From positions 1-64,000 of IMG/VR virus record IMGVR_UViG_3300042880_000321: a stretch of 64,000 nucleotides of DNA; one strand, written 5' to 3'. The notes below the pieces were generated by a model that was given only the letters and a program-made list of their open reading frames with translations, searched no databases and was not told the origin of the DNA. The position numbers were made by a program, and so were the translations under genes. The DNA comes from a virus. Of the stretch, positions 7,841-16,236 are shown in pieces (the stretch's first letter is position 1; each line of letters begins with the position of its first letter).

Positions 7841-7869
7841 TTGCACATTAACCCTTGTTCTGTTACAAT
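7841..7869 (+). promoter_or_regulatory. promoter of the head gene cluster
   Basis: TTGCAC (7841-7846), 17-nt spacer, TACAAT (7864-7869), 34 nt before the portal gene start. A good sigma70-type match, suggesting that host RNA polymerase reads the structural genes. Confidence 0.7.
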
Positions 7870-7903
7870 GCAGAATCAGAGTTCCTAATCCAAGGCAGCC
7901 GCA

Positions 7904-9397
7904 ATGACACCGACTTTCCAATTCTTAACGAATCTATACGACCGTGCATTGGCAGGCATTCCCGTCATGGACGGGATCGACGGCACTCGGGATCTGGATA
8001 AAGAGTGTGGCTACCAGAACTTCATCCAAGACAACGACTACATGCGTATGTTTCGGCGAGGCGATGTCGCCTCCCGTGTTGTGACGCTGGAACCGGATGA
8101 GTGCTGGAAAGAATACCCCAAGATATACGAGACGGAAGAGGAACGAGATACCGAGTTCGAAAAGGCGGTAGACCGCCTAGAAGCCAAAACCCGGTTTTTC
8201 TCTTACCTTCACCGTTTAGACCGAATTAGCGGTATTCTCCGTTACGGCGTGATGCTCATCGGCATGGACGATGGGGCATCCCTGGAAATACCGGCACCCG
8301 GCTACGACGAGCATAAAATGCTCGACGGTCCTGGCACCGACACAAATATTATCTACTACCGAGTCTTCACAGAGGCTTCCGTCAGCGTATTGGAGTGGGA
8401 GACAGATCCTACCAATCCACGGTTCAATCATCCTCTGTATTACAACCTGAACTTCAACGAAGTTACCAATTCAAGCAACACGTCATACACGACGGAGAGA
8501 GTCCACTGGTCCCGTATCCTCCATGCCGCAGACAATTTAATTGAGTCTGAAATCCTCGGCCAGCCGAGAATGGAGAATGTCTGGAACCGGTTGATGGACT
8601 TACGCAAAGTCGCCGGAGGTTCCGGCGAGATGTTCTGGAAGGGCGGCTTCCCTGGATTATCGTTCGAAGTCGATCCAAAGCACGGTGAATTCTCTACCGA
8701 AGAGCGGGACGCTCTCCGCGAAGACGTGAAGATGTATGCAGAGGGACTTCAGCGGTACATTACTATGGTCGGCGTATCGGTCAAGTCTATTGCTCCGCAG
8801 ATTGCGGACCCTACGAGCCACACTGACAATCTTCTAAAACTGATCGCCATGACGAAGGCGATCCCTATGCAGACTTTTATGGGCTCCCAGCAAGGGCAGC
8901 TAGATAGTCCACAGGACACGATCACATGGCGTGAGCGCATTATGCTCCGAAAGGAGCGATACGTCACACCATCTTTGATCCGGCCATTCATCGACCGGCT
9001 AATCCAGATCGGTGCTTTACCTACTCCAGTACCCCAAGAAGATCAACCGTTGCCTTACATGGTCAAGTGGGAGCCGATGGCTCCTCTTAACATCATGGAA
9101 CAGGCCAAGGTCGCTAAGGACTTCTCCGAAGCCTTAGCCCGGTATGCTACTGCCGGTGCCGAAGCCATTATTCCGCGAGCGGAATTCTTAGGCAAGGTAA
9201 TGGGATACTCTGGTCAACAGGTACAGGCGATAGAGTCGGCTCCGCCGACTGAGCATTCGTTGGTATTCAAGCAACTTGAGGGCATGACCGGCTCCGCCGG
9301 TGGAAATGCCCCTAGTTCTATACCAAAGGTGCCGAAACCAGGAAATCGCAAAGACCCCGGAAAAACACCTACCAACACCGTACAGAGGGCAAAATGA
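7904..9397 (+). CDS. portal protein (DUF1073-like)
   Basis: 497 aa. Forms the dodecameric ring at the capsid vertex through which DNA enters and leaves. Recognised from the phage_gp-like/DUF1073 pattern: an N-terminal region (RGDVASRVVTLEPDECWKEYP), a central stem region and the late motif QLDSPQDTITWRERIMLRKERY. Lies directly downstream of terL in standard head-gene order. The C-terminal 40 residues are Pro/Lys-rich and probably disordered. ATGA overlap with the next gene. Confidence 0.85.
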   Translation: MTPTFQFLTNLYDRALAGIPVMDGIDGTRDLDKECGYQNFIQDNDYMRMFRRGDVASRVVTLEPDECWKEYPKIYETEEERDTEFEKAVDRLEAKTRFFSYLHRLDRISGILRYGVMLIGMDDGASLEIPAPGYDEHKMLDGPGTDTNIIYYRVFTEASVSVLEWETDPTNPRFNHPLYYNLNFNEVTNSSNTSYTTERVHWSRILHAADNLIESEILGQPRMENVWNRLMDLRKVAGGSGEMFWKGGFPGLSFEVDPKHGEFSTEERDALREDVKMYAEGLQRYITMVGVSVKSIAPQIADPTSHTDNLLKLIAMTKAIPMQTFMGSQQGQLDSPQDTITWRERIMLRKERYVTPSLIRPFIDRLIQIGALPTPVPQEDQPLPYMVKWEPMAPLNIMEQAKVAKDFSEALARYATAGAEAIIPRAEFLGKVMGYSGQQVQAIESAPPTEHSLVFKQLEGMTGSAGGNAPSSIPKVPKPGNRKDPGKTPTNTVQRAK

Positions 9398-9744
9398 AAG
9401 ACTTCAACACACTAGCCGCATTATCAATGGCAGCCGCTCTCCGTCAAGGGGATCGTAGGGAGGCTTTAGCCTCCGCGTTGGACATTACCGATGACCTCGA
9501 TGTGGTGAATTCAGGTATTGAGCCAGGGAAAAAGTACAATGATACTGAATTAGCTGACCTTATCGAGTCACACATGCGACAAATCGAGAAGGGCAACGCC
9601 AATATGAATTGGGCACTCTATATCCCCACCGTTGTCGGTGCTGTAGCTGCCTGGGTAGAAGATATCGCCACTGGAGAATCTGATGGAAAAGCTGATAGCC
9701 AACCTTTCGAACAAAGTCCAAGAGAAGACTCTTCAGGGTCGTAG
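9394..9744 (+). CDS. hypothetical head-cluster protein, 116 aa
   Basis: Starts within the portal stop (ATGA) and its last 61 nt overlap the start of the next gene in another frame. Residues ~65-85 (NWALYIPTVVGAVAAWVEDI) form a moderately hydrophobic helix; the tail is acidic and Ser-rich. Function unknown; the position suggests a head-assembly role. Confidence 0.6.
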   Translation: MKDFNTLAALSMAAALRQGDRREALASALDITDDLDVVNSGIEPGKKYNDTELADLIESHMRQIEKGNANMNWALYIPTVVGAVAAWVEDIATGESDGKADSQPFEQSPREDSSGS

Positions 9745-10948
9745 CTACCTCGTAGCTCCGGTTTCGATGTTGGTTGAAGGCGTTTGGCCCGGCTCCGCCG
9801 GGCCTGTGCTTTATGAAGAAAAAGACATCACCGCTTCTATTTCTGCTTGGAACGCTCGTCCGATTACCATCGGACACCCTGAAGATAATTCAGGTAACAA
9901 GGTTTCCGGATGCACGCCCGAGATGCTAGATAGTCGATCTATCGGCATGGTACTTAATACTAAGTACAATCGGAAGACCAAAAAGCTACAAGCCGAGGCT
10001 TGGTTCGATGCCGAGAGACTCAGCAAGGTCAAAGGGGCCGAAATAGTGCATTCTGCACTCTTGGCCAATACCAAGCTCGAAGTCAGCACCGGCTTGTTTG
10101 TCGAGGCTTTAATGGCTAATGGCAACTACAACGGCAAGGATTACATCGCCAAGGCCACAGCATTCAAGCCAGATCACCTAGCGATCATTCTTGAAGGTGA
10201 AGGGGCTTGTTCGCTCAAAGACGGAGCCGGACTACTGGTCAACAAGTCGGCCAAGCCGACTAGGCCAGAGAGGCTACCGGTATTGATCGACAACGCCAAG
10301 TCGTTGATGAATCAAGTACATGAAGTCCGCGAAGCCGTTGTCGAAGCCTACGAAATGTACAATCCTGAAGGTAATTCGACCTGGGCATATATCGAAGATA
10401 TCTACAACGATTCCGTTGTTTTTTCGCTTTCGACGAACGGTGAATCTGAATACTTCAAACAAAATTATGAAATTGAAAATGAATCAGTTAAACTAATAGG
10501 AGAAAAGGTCAAGGTGACCCGCAAGGTATCCTATTCCGTTCAGAACCAAAAAGAGAAGATGGAAACACAAGAAACCCCAGCCGCTCCAGCGGCACCTGTC
10601 GCAGAAGCCAAGCCGGTGAAGCTAGTGTGCAATTCGGTTGCCGAGCTACTCGAACATGCCGCACCTTCCGTTAAGAACCAAATCGATGATGCAATGGCAG
10701 TAGTCGCGAAGAGTCGCGAAGAACTGATTAGCAAGATCATCGCTAACAGCAAGGACACTTTCACTTCCGACGAACTCGCATCTTTGCCTACGGCACAGTT
10801 GCAAAAGTTCGCAAGTGTTATCAGTTCTGCCGTAGCTCCAGCCGCTCCTGCTAAAGCACCTGTCTACGCAGGTGAAGCGTTTGTCGGCAACCAAGCTGCT
10901 CCGGCCAAGGTCGAAGTAAGCCCCCTTGTTCCACTCTCCACATTCTAA
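9683..10948 (+). CDS. DUF2213-type prohead maturation/scaffold protein
   Basis: 421 aa. The N-terminal half matches the DUF2213 pattern found between portal and capsid genes: WNARPITIGHPED, then conversion of the pattern VEVSTGLFVE seen here as LEVSTGLFVEA, and DHLAIILEGEGACSLKDGAG. This domain is thought to be the prohead protease or maturation component. The C-terminal part is Ala/Glu/Lys-rich and helical, as expected for an internal scaffold. Start supported by GGAG before ATG at 9683. Followed by the decoration and major capsid genes. Confidence 0.8.
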   Translation: MEKLIANLSNKVQEKTLQGRSYLVAPVSMLVEGVWPGSAGPVLYEEKDITASISAWNARPITIGHPEDNSGNKVSGCTPEMLDSRSIGMVLNTKYNRKTKKLQAEAWFDAERLSKVKGAEIVHSALLANTKLEVSTGLFVEALMANGNYNGKDYIAKATAFKPDHLAIILEGEGACSLKDGAGLLVNKSAKPTRPERLPVLIDNAKSLMNQVHEVREAVVEAYEMYNPEGNSTWAYIEDIYNDSVVFSLSTNGESEYFKQNYEIENESVKLIGEKVKVTRKVSYSVQNQKEKMETQETPAAPAAPVAEAKPVKLVCNSVAELLEHAAPSVKNQIDDAMAVVAKSREELISKIIANSKDTFTSDELASLPTAQLQKFASVISSAVAPAAPAKAPVYAGEAFVGNQAAPAKVEVSPLVPLSTF

Positions 10949-10978
10949 TTTCCAGAACCAGAGGAATTTGATACTACT

Positions 10979-11443
10979 ATGGCATTAGCAGCAGCAAACA
11001 CAATTTTGAAGGATTCGTTCGGTCTGGATGTTCCTGACGTAGAACGACCTATCAGCGCCGGAACGACAACCGCTCCGCTCAAGCCGGGCAATCTTGTCCG
11101 AGTTTTGTCAAACGGGTCGTATGATCTCCAAAACACAGCAATCGGCCAAGCGGCTACGATTTTGTTGTGCGAAGACAAGTTCCAAGGCGACCACACAACC
11201 GGCGGTGGTGTAGATCGAATCTACGCATCCGGAGCACGAGCGAGAGCAGTGCATCCAATGCCCGGTATGCTCGGTTACGTCCGAGTACCTACATCCCAGA
11301 CTGTGAGCGTAGGTAGTGAAATGATGTACAACAACGCAGGTCAGTTGGTCGTAGCCAGCGGTTCTCCGTTGAAGATCGTAGCTATCTCGGAAGAAGCGAT
11401 CACAACCACAGCCGAAGACCTCGTACTCGTTCGCTTCGCGTAA
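10979..11443 (+). CDS. capsid decoration / head protein (DUF2190-like)
   Basis: 154 aa, beta-rich and Gly/Ala-rich, preceded by GAGGAA. The pattern GNLVRVLSNGSYDLQN... MLGYVRVPTSQTVSVGSEMMYNN... and its place directly before the major capsid gene match small capsid-stabilising or decoration proteins. No short-loop inverted repeats of 7 bp or more were noticed in this gene, in contrast to most of the window. Confidence 0.65.
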   Translation: MALAAANTILKDSFGLDVPDVERPISAGTTTAPLKPGNLVRVLSNGSYDLQNTAIGQAATILLCEDKFQGDHTTGGGVDRIYASGARARAVHPMPGMLGYVRVPTSQTVSVGSEMMYNNAGQLVVASGSPLKIVAISEEAITTTAEDLVLVRFA

Positions 11444-11476
11444 ACCACAATCAAGAAAGAACCAAAAACAAGAATC

Positions 11477-12598
11477 ATGGAAACACAAGTTCAAGTTGAT
11501 AGCGGATTCTCGGCAACGGACAACGGCTTGATTGCCAACGGTTCCGTCGCCCAGAGACTCCTTTCCACCGGCGGGAATTACGATGCCCTTCGACCATACG
11601 TTGGCGAAGACGGAAAGTCGTACATTTCCGTGCATAACGGAAAGTACGACAACAACGGCAAGCCGTTATACGAAGCAAAGTTCATCGGTAATGCCGGTGC
11701 AGTTCTTTCGAAGAACGAATGGCAATACCTAGATGCCGCCGTTGTTCGCGTAGCGAAGCCTCGGTTGCAGTTGGTAAACTCTATGCGTGCCGCTGGGATG
11801 ACTGAATCCTTCGCGAACGCATACAACTTCGGCGTATATCAATACGAACGAGTAAGCGACATCGACCAAGCGTCGGTTTCGATGAGTCCAAAGAGCCGTG
11901 CGACGATTGATCGGCCTACGACCGATATCGTCAACTTGCCTTTGCCTATTGTCCACAAGGAATTGTCCTTCGAAGCTCGCGAATTGGCTATCAGCCGAAA
12001 TCGCGGTCAAGCAATCAGCACAACCGCCTTGGAATTGGCTTCTGAACGAGTTGCTGAAACCATCGAAAGAATGGCATTGGGAACTTGGGGAACGTACACA
12101 TACGGCGGCGGAACACTGTTCGGCTTGACGAATTTTCCAGGTCGCCAAACAGGAGCGTTCTTGAACCCAACAGTTGGCGGATGGACACCTCAGATGTTGT
12201 ACAACAGCGTCATTGAGATGGTCAAGAAGCAACAAGATCAAAACCAGTTCGGTACATACGATTTGTACTTCAGCACTGGCTTGATGCAGTACATGCTTCG
12301 GGATTACTCTGCTAACTATGCAGGAAGCAACTTGCAGAACAAGATTGCCGAACTTTCGGTTATCAACAGCGTTCAACAAATTGACTACCTCACTGGCAAT
12401 CAGTTGGTTTTGGTTCGAAGAAGTGCTCAAACTGCTTCTATCCTTGTCGGAATGGACATGCGATTGGTTCAGTGGAACACAGACGGTGGCGAGACACTCA
12501 ACATGCGATTGATGGCTTTGATGGTGCCTTTGATCCGTCAGGATCAATCGGGGCAGTCAGGTATCGTCCATTATACCGGCAACGCAACTACTGTCTAA
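11477..12598 (+). CDS. major capsid protein (DUF2184-like)
   Basis: 373 aa, HK97-fold type shell protein expected at several hundred copies per particle. Consistent with the DUF2184 family: VRVAKPRLQLVNSMRAAGMTE region early, ERMALGTWGTYTYGG centrally, and a C-terminal stretch with LVGMDMRLVQWNTDGGETLN. Codon choice looks more restricted than in neighbouring genes, and the gene seems to lack the internal hairpins common elsewhere. A strong terminator follows at 12633. Confidence 0.85.
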   Translation: METQVQVDSGFSATDNGLIANGSVAQRLLSTGGNYDALRPYVGEDGKSYISVHNGKYDNNGKPLYEAKFIGNAGAVLSKNEWQYLDAAVVRVAKPRLQLVNSMRAAGMTESFANAYNFGVYQYERVSDIDQASVSMSPKSRATIDRPTTDIVNLPLPIVHKELSFEARELAISRNRGQAISTTALELASERVAETIERMALGTWGTYTYGGGTLFGLTNFPGRQTGAFLNPTVGGWTPQMLYNSVIEMVKKQQDQNQFGTYDLYFSTGLMQYMLRDYSANYAGSNLQNKIAELSVINSVQQIDYLTGNQLVLVRRSAQTASILVGMDMRLVQWNTDGGETLNMRLMALMVPLIRQDQSGQSGIVHYTGNATTV

Positions 12599-12632
12599 TC
12601 AGTAGTTGAAAGTTGACCAGTTTTCAATCGAA

Positions 12633-12671
12633 CCACTCGGTATAAGCTATAATTATACCGAGTGGTTTTTT
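12633..12671 (+). terminator. strong intrinsic terminator after the capsid gene
   Basis: Perfect 13-bp stem CCACTCGGTATAA / TTATACCGAGTGG (12633-12645, 12653-12665), 7-nt loop, then six T. The loop and right arm also contain AGC-TATAAT (12645-12653), matching the extended -10 box used elsewhere in the window, so the same element could start transcription of the next gene. Confidence 0.9.
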
Positions 12672-12694
12672 CTTACGTCTACGGGTAATTTCTA

Positions 12695-13993
12695 ATGGCC
12701 GATACAATTCGAATCAGACGGGGCACTACAAGTGCCTGGAATGCCGCTAATCCAGTGCTCGCCTTAGGCGAGCAGGGGTATGATACGACGACTAAGCAGT
12801 ATAAAGTCGGTGACGGTACGACGGCTTGGACTTCGTTGGCGTATTCTACGCCTGGGCATATCGCAGCGGGTACGGTGCTGGCGAATCCTAGCGGGGTGCT
12901 TGCGAATCCTGTCGGGGTGGATGCGGCTGGGATGAGGACGTTGATAGGTGCTGATGCCGTTGTAAAACGCAGACCAGTCAATCAATGGAAGTCAGTCTCA
13001 TCAATCGGTAATTCTTTGTTTGAGAACAGCCTGGGTTTGTCACGCACAGCTATCGGATTCCTTGGAGTTCCGATGCACAAAAACTTCGGTGTAGGTGGTG
13101 CTGCAACCTCAGCATTGGCGGCACAAGCGGCTAACGTACCTACTGGCACAGCATGCTTGGTGATGGAAGGGACTAATGACGCAGCAGCAGGAGTTACAGT
13201 TTCGACGCACATCGCAAACATGAAAGCTGCTGTGGCTATTTTACTTTCTCGTGGAGTGACACCGATCGTAATCGCATCACCACCAAGAGACACGACAACA
13301 GCCTTAATAGATTCTTACTCAGTTGCTGAACGCGTGTGGTGTATCGACGAGGGATTGTACTTTTGCGATCCGTGGGGAAAGCTGACAGATACTGATGGTA
13401 CTTGGACTAGTGGTGCGTCTAGCGATGGAGATCATCCAACAAATGCAGCCTACTATACCGCAGGAAAAATGATTGCGGATCAGTTGTTAGGTATCGAGTC
13501 AAACTATTGGGTTCCTCGAACAAATTCAAACGTACTGTCGAATCCACTTTGTCTAACTGATGGGGATACAAACAACAGGCCAGACGGTTGGGCTGGTTTT
13601 TCTCTGCCAACATTTTCAGCACTTGCTACAGGTACGCATCCGATTCGAGGAAATAGAGCTTTAGCCGTAATAAGCCAATCAGCAACGATGGAGTTATACC
13701 ACCAAGCATCGGTTTCACCTGGTGTGCTTCAAGTTGGTGACGAGATTTTAATAACAGGTCTGATGTCACTTGCAAACATGAGCAACTGCCTGATGCGAGT
13801 TTATAGTCAAGAAAATTCATTTTTTCTGACACAAGCCAATCAACCGACTGTTATAGGACTACAGTCGAGATTTGTGGTCACAGGTAATGTTCAGGTGTGG
13901 ATCGAAGCTAGAAGTCTTGCTGGCGGGGCGTTTACCTGCGATCTTACGTTTGGTTGCTTTTCGATTTTGAACTTGACACGAAATAGGTATTAG
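12695..13993 (+). CDS. tail-fibre-like protein with SGNH hydrolase domain
   Basis: 432 aa. Residues 1-52 match the N-terminal attachment module of tail fibres (IRIRRGTTSAWNAANPVL ... YKVGDGTTAWTSL). From ~residue 100 an SGNH/GDSL-type esterase: block I SIGNSLFENS (GNS in place of GDS), block II GVGG, block III EGTND, block V DGDHP. Predicted to deacylate a surface polysaccharide. The last ~150 residues look like a beta-rich binding domain. It lies between capsid and connector genes rather than with the tail genes. The SGNH and C-terminal parts lack the internal hairpins seen in the N-terminal module (12757-12775), suggesting separate origins. Confidence 0.78.
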   Translation: MADTIRIRRGTTSAWNAANPVLALGEQGYDTTTKQYKVGDGTTAWTSLAYSTPGHIAAGTVLANPSGVLANPVGVDAAGMRTLIGADAVVKRRPVNQWKSVSSIGNSLFENSLGLSRTAIGFLGVPMHKNFGVGGAATSALAAQAANVPTGTACLVMEGTNDAAAGVTVSTHIANMKAAVAILLSRGVTPIVIASPPRDTTTALIDSYSVAERVWCIDEGLYFCDPWGKLTDTDGTWTSGASSDGDHPTNAAYYTAGKMIADQLLGIESNYWVPRTNSNVLSNPLCLTDGDTNNRPDGWAGFSLPTFSALATGTHPIRGNRALAVISQSATMELYHQASVSPGVLQVGDEILITGLMSLANMSNCLMRVYSQENSFFLTQANQPTVIGLQSRFVVTGNVQVWIEARSLAGGAFTCDLTFGCFSILNLTRNRY

Positions 13994-14073
13994 CCCCCAT
14001 GCTAAAAGGTACTTCCATGCATCAATCAATCAATACCATTCGCGACCGAAGGCCGACCGTAGCCAAAACCCCC

Positions 14074-14098
14074 TCTACGCCCAAGGCGTAGCTATAAT
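14074..14098 (+). promoter_or_regulatory. inverted repeat next to a TATAAT box
   Basis: CTACGCC/GGCGTAG (14074-14080, 14084-14090) is followed at once by AGC-TATAAT (-10 at 14093-14098), 45 nt before the gene at 14143. No good -35 is present. The rest of the gap 13994-14142 shows nothing else convincing. Confidence 0.45.
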
Positions 14099-14142
14099 AG
14101 TATACGTTTCCAATTCCACCCTCTAGCCTTCTTAAAAGTATT

Positions 14143-14337
14143 ATGGCAAAAGAAGTAGAAAAAGCCGCGAAGCGAAAGTTTGAACTTCTCGGTGGTTTAC
14201 ACCACGTCGGAGATAAAACTTTCAAAGCTCCCGCAGTGGTCGAAAGCGACGATGACCTCGTCAAGATTTACGGACCTGAAAAGTTCCGCGAAGCCTTCGC
14301 ACCTGTAGTGTCGGAACCAGTAAAGGAACCTAGCTAA
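14143..14337 (+). CDS. hypothetical protein, 64 aa
   Basis: Small protein: basic, Ala/Lys-rich start (MAKEVEKAAKRKFELLGGLHH), then KTFKAPAVVESDDDLVKIYG, reminiscent of the small phage proteins that carry a KFxxPAVVxSDxDLxxxxGxxKF pattern. Function unknown. Its stop overlaps the next start. Confidence 0.65.
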   Translation: MAKEVEKAAKRKFELLGGLHHVGDKTFKAPAVVESDDDLVKIYGPEKFREAFAPVVSEPVKEPS

Positions 14338-14609
14338 TGTTCGGTCGTAGAGCCAACAGGCTATCCAATTCCGAGCGCCTCCTAGCAGTTCGCGTAGCAC
14401 GCGAAAAGCTAGCCGCTGCTGGCGGAAATAGCGTCGAATTCGAAAGGCTTGTAAAATCAGATGCTCGGACACAAGCAATTGATCCGGCATTAGTCGCACT
14501 GTTCATCCAGATAGCGATAGCTGTGTTTAAGTATTACATGAGTCGTAACGCCGCAGCATCGGCTATTGCCGATGAGACAGATGCTCAACTTTTGAAAAAG
14601 GTAGCCTAA
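14337..14609 (+). CDS. hypothetical protein with one hydrophobic helix, 90 aa
   Basis: Basic N-terminal half; residues ~50-67 (PALVALFIQIAIAVFKYYM) could span or lie on the membrane. The next gene also begins with a membrane helix, so these two could act together at the membrane, for example in lysis. No family recognised. Confidence 0.6.
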   Translation: MFGRRANRLSNSERLLAVRVAREKLAAAGGNSVEFERLVKSDARTQAIDPALVALFIQIAIAVFKYYMSRNAAASAIADETDAQLLKKVA

Positions 14610-14612
14610 ACT

Positions 14613-14936
14613 ATGGATTATCAACAAATCATTACGTGGGCAGGAGGCTTGCTAATTGGTTCCGGTGTTCTTTGGAGTGGGTGGAAGTTTCTTAAACCGT
14701 TTCTTCCAGTCAACAAGGACCGCGATGCGGTCATCGAAAGACTGATCCAAGGTCTAAACGACCGAATCGTCGGTCCCGAAACCAAAGATGCCGTCTCGGT
14801 CCCTGACCGAGCTACAGCCTTGGCTTACTGCGAAGCAATTCTCCGTCACCTTGAAAAGAAACCTGACCCCAAGAAAGGCGTAGACGCCTTGATTGTTGTC
14901 ATGTCCCAAATAGCGGCTCCCGCTCCGAAGGAGTAA
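14613..14936 (+). CDS. hypothetical membrane-anchored protein, 107 aa
   Basis: Single N-terminal membrane helix (residues ~8-30, WAGGLLIGSGVLWSGWKFL), then a soluble acidic/basic domain. The topology resembles small holin-like or spanin-like proteins, but nothing in the sequence settles this. Carries the internal repeats AAGGCGT/ACGCCTT (14875-14890) and CTCGGTC/GACCGAG. Confidence 0.6.
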   Translation: MDYQQIITWAGGLLIGSGVLWSGWKFLKPFLPVNKDRDAVIERLIQGLNDRIVGPETKDAVSVPDRATALAYCEAILRHLEKKPDPKKGVDALIVVMSQIAAPAPKE

Positions 14937-14941
14937 TTGCC

Positions 14942-15325
14942 GTGAAAGAGTTATTCCCGAAAGGGGCTATGATACTAGGTGGTCTGTTGTTGATAGCGGC
15001 AGGCCGCTTTCCTGCGACTGGGCCTAGTGGTCCTGTAGCCACATTCAAGGATCATACGTTGTTTGTTCTCTACGAGAAACAAACACCAACGGTCGATCAA
15101 GTGATCGCTATCCGAGGAGCAAAGGATTTCGTTTCCTCTGCCGGATTTGCAGGTTATTTATTGATCGACGACGATAACACCGCTTTCAGCGGTCTAATCA
15201 ACAAAGCCAAGGAAAGGGGCGTAGAGCCTCCATTTTTGGCTGCCGGAAAGCCGGAAGCCGGGAAGATCAAAGAGTTTAAGAAAGTAGTGCCGTGGAAAAC
15301 TGGATTCGAGGATATCCTGAAATGA
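14942..15325 (+). CDS. hypothetical exported or anchored protein, 127 aa
   Basis: GTG start with AAGGAG overlapping the end of the preceding gene. The N-terminus has a signal-anchor-like segment (~residues 8-22). The remainder alternates strands and helices (DHTLFVLYEKQTPTVDQ... GYLLIDDDN), loosely like a thioredoxin-fold layout without the CxxC. Overlaps the protease gene by 4 nt. Confidence 0.6.
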   Translation: MKELFPKGAMILGGLLLIAAGRFPATGPSGPVATFKDHTLFVLYEKQTPTVDQVIAIRGAKDFVSSAGFAGYLLIDDDNTAFSGLINKAKERGVEPPFLAAGKPEAGKIKEFKKVVPWKTGFEDILK

Positions 15326-16236
15326 ACGACGAACAAGAACCATTGCAATTGTTCGACGGGGCTGCTGTCGGCACCGGGCTTCTTATGCCCACTGCCGAGA
15401 CTGTCAAGGAATCCCTCAAAGCAGAGGAATACCCGGAAGACTGGTTCCTCGAAGATAAGGACATCGAAAAGTCGCTCAAAGGCGACACATACAAGACTTT
15501 TCGCAGAATGCGAAGTGGTTTAATCATTAACCAAGGGTCAATTGGTAAATGCAATGCAAGTGCAGTTGTGGCTGCTATGCATAACACCCGTATGCGAGAC
15601 GGCATGACCGGCACCTTGTTTGCGGATAGCCATCTCTACATGAATATTAACCGAGGCGTAGACGGAGGCTCTCAGTTAGTAGACGCATTGCATTGGTTGA
15701 CATCCAAGGGCGTATCTCCCGTCAATCTCCAAGTCGGCGGACGGACTGTTAAGTTCCCTCTGACGGCTTTTAGCCGTCGCCAAGTCGCTCCAGCGGTCCT
15801 ACAAGCAGCGGACTCCGCTGCTCCGACCTTTCAGACCTGGGAGCCGTATCGCGTGCCTGTAAGCTCTTACGAGCGATTTAACAGGGCCGTAGCGTCGGCC
15901 TTAGCCAGAGATCACCAAATTATCATCGCGTTACACGCGAGCAATGCCTTTATGTCGTTAGATAGCAAAGGTTACATTCGCCAAGGTCAAGGATACGGGA
16001 ACCATGCCCTAGTCGCACATAGTGCGAAGTGGGTAGGTTCCAAGGACGATCTAGTCCATCCCGACATCCAGAACTCTTGGGGGCCGGCTAAGAATCCAGA
16101 TCTAGGCCGCGTCGGCGGCCAAGGGTGGGGGGAAGACGGATTCGGACTAATCACGATGCGCAGCTTGTGGCAATGTGCCAAAACCCACGTATTCTGGGTC
16201 TACACTGGTTCCAAATTCAATCCAGGTGCCGCATGA
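15322..16236 (+). CDS. papain-like cysteine protease (peptidase C1 fold)
   Basis: 304 aa. The catalytic layout is visible: NQGSIGKCNASA with nucleophile Cys77, GNHALVAHS with His228, and DIQNSWG with Asn251, the Q...C...H...N order of papain enzymes. Start at 15322 by ATGA overlap. No signal peptide, so it acts in the cytoplasm or is packaged. Possible roles, all inferred: maturation of head or tail proteins, degradation of a host protein, or a virion protease. The next gene is a thioredoxin-fold lipoprotein. Several internal hairpins, including a 9-bp stem with a 1-nt loop at 15804-15822. Confidence 0.85.
   Translation: MNDEQEPLQLFDGAAVGTGLLMPTAETVKESLKAEEYPEDWFLEDKDIEKSLKGDTYKTFRRMRSGLIINQGSIGKCNASAVVAAMHNTRMRDGMTGTLFADSHLYMNINRGVDGGSQLVDALHWLTSKGVSPVNLQVGGRTVKFPLTAFSRRQVAPAVLQAADSAAPTFQTWEPYRVPVSSYERFNRAVASALARDHQIIIALHASNAFMSLDSKGYIRQGQGYGNHALVAHSAKWVGSKDDLVHPDIQNSWGPAKNPDLGRVGGQGWGEDGFGLITMRSLWQCAKTHVFWVYTGSKFNPGAA

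Noticed and set aside
11729-12547. 272-aa reading frame antisense to the major capsid gene
   Set aside because: Shadow of a gene with restricted codon choice; low-complexity product with no family pattern.
13999-14091. 30-codon frame after the fibre gene (MLKGTSMHQSINTIRD...)
   Set aside because: No ribosome-binding site, and its end is the arm of an inverted repeat next to a -10 box; more likely regulatory DNA.
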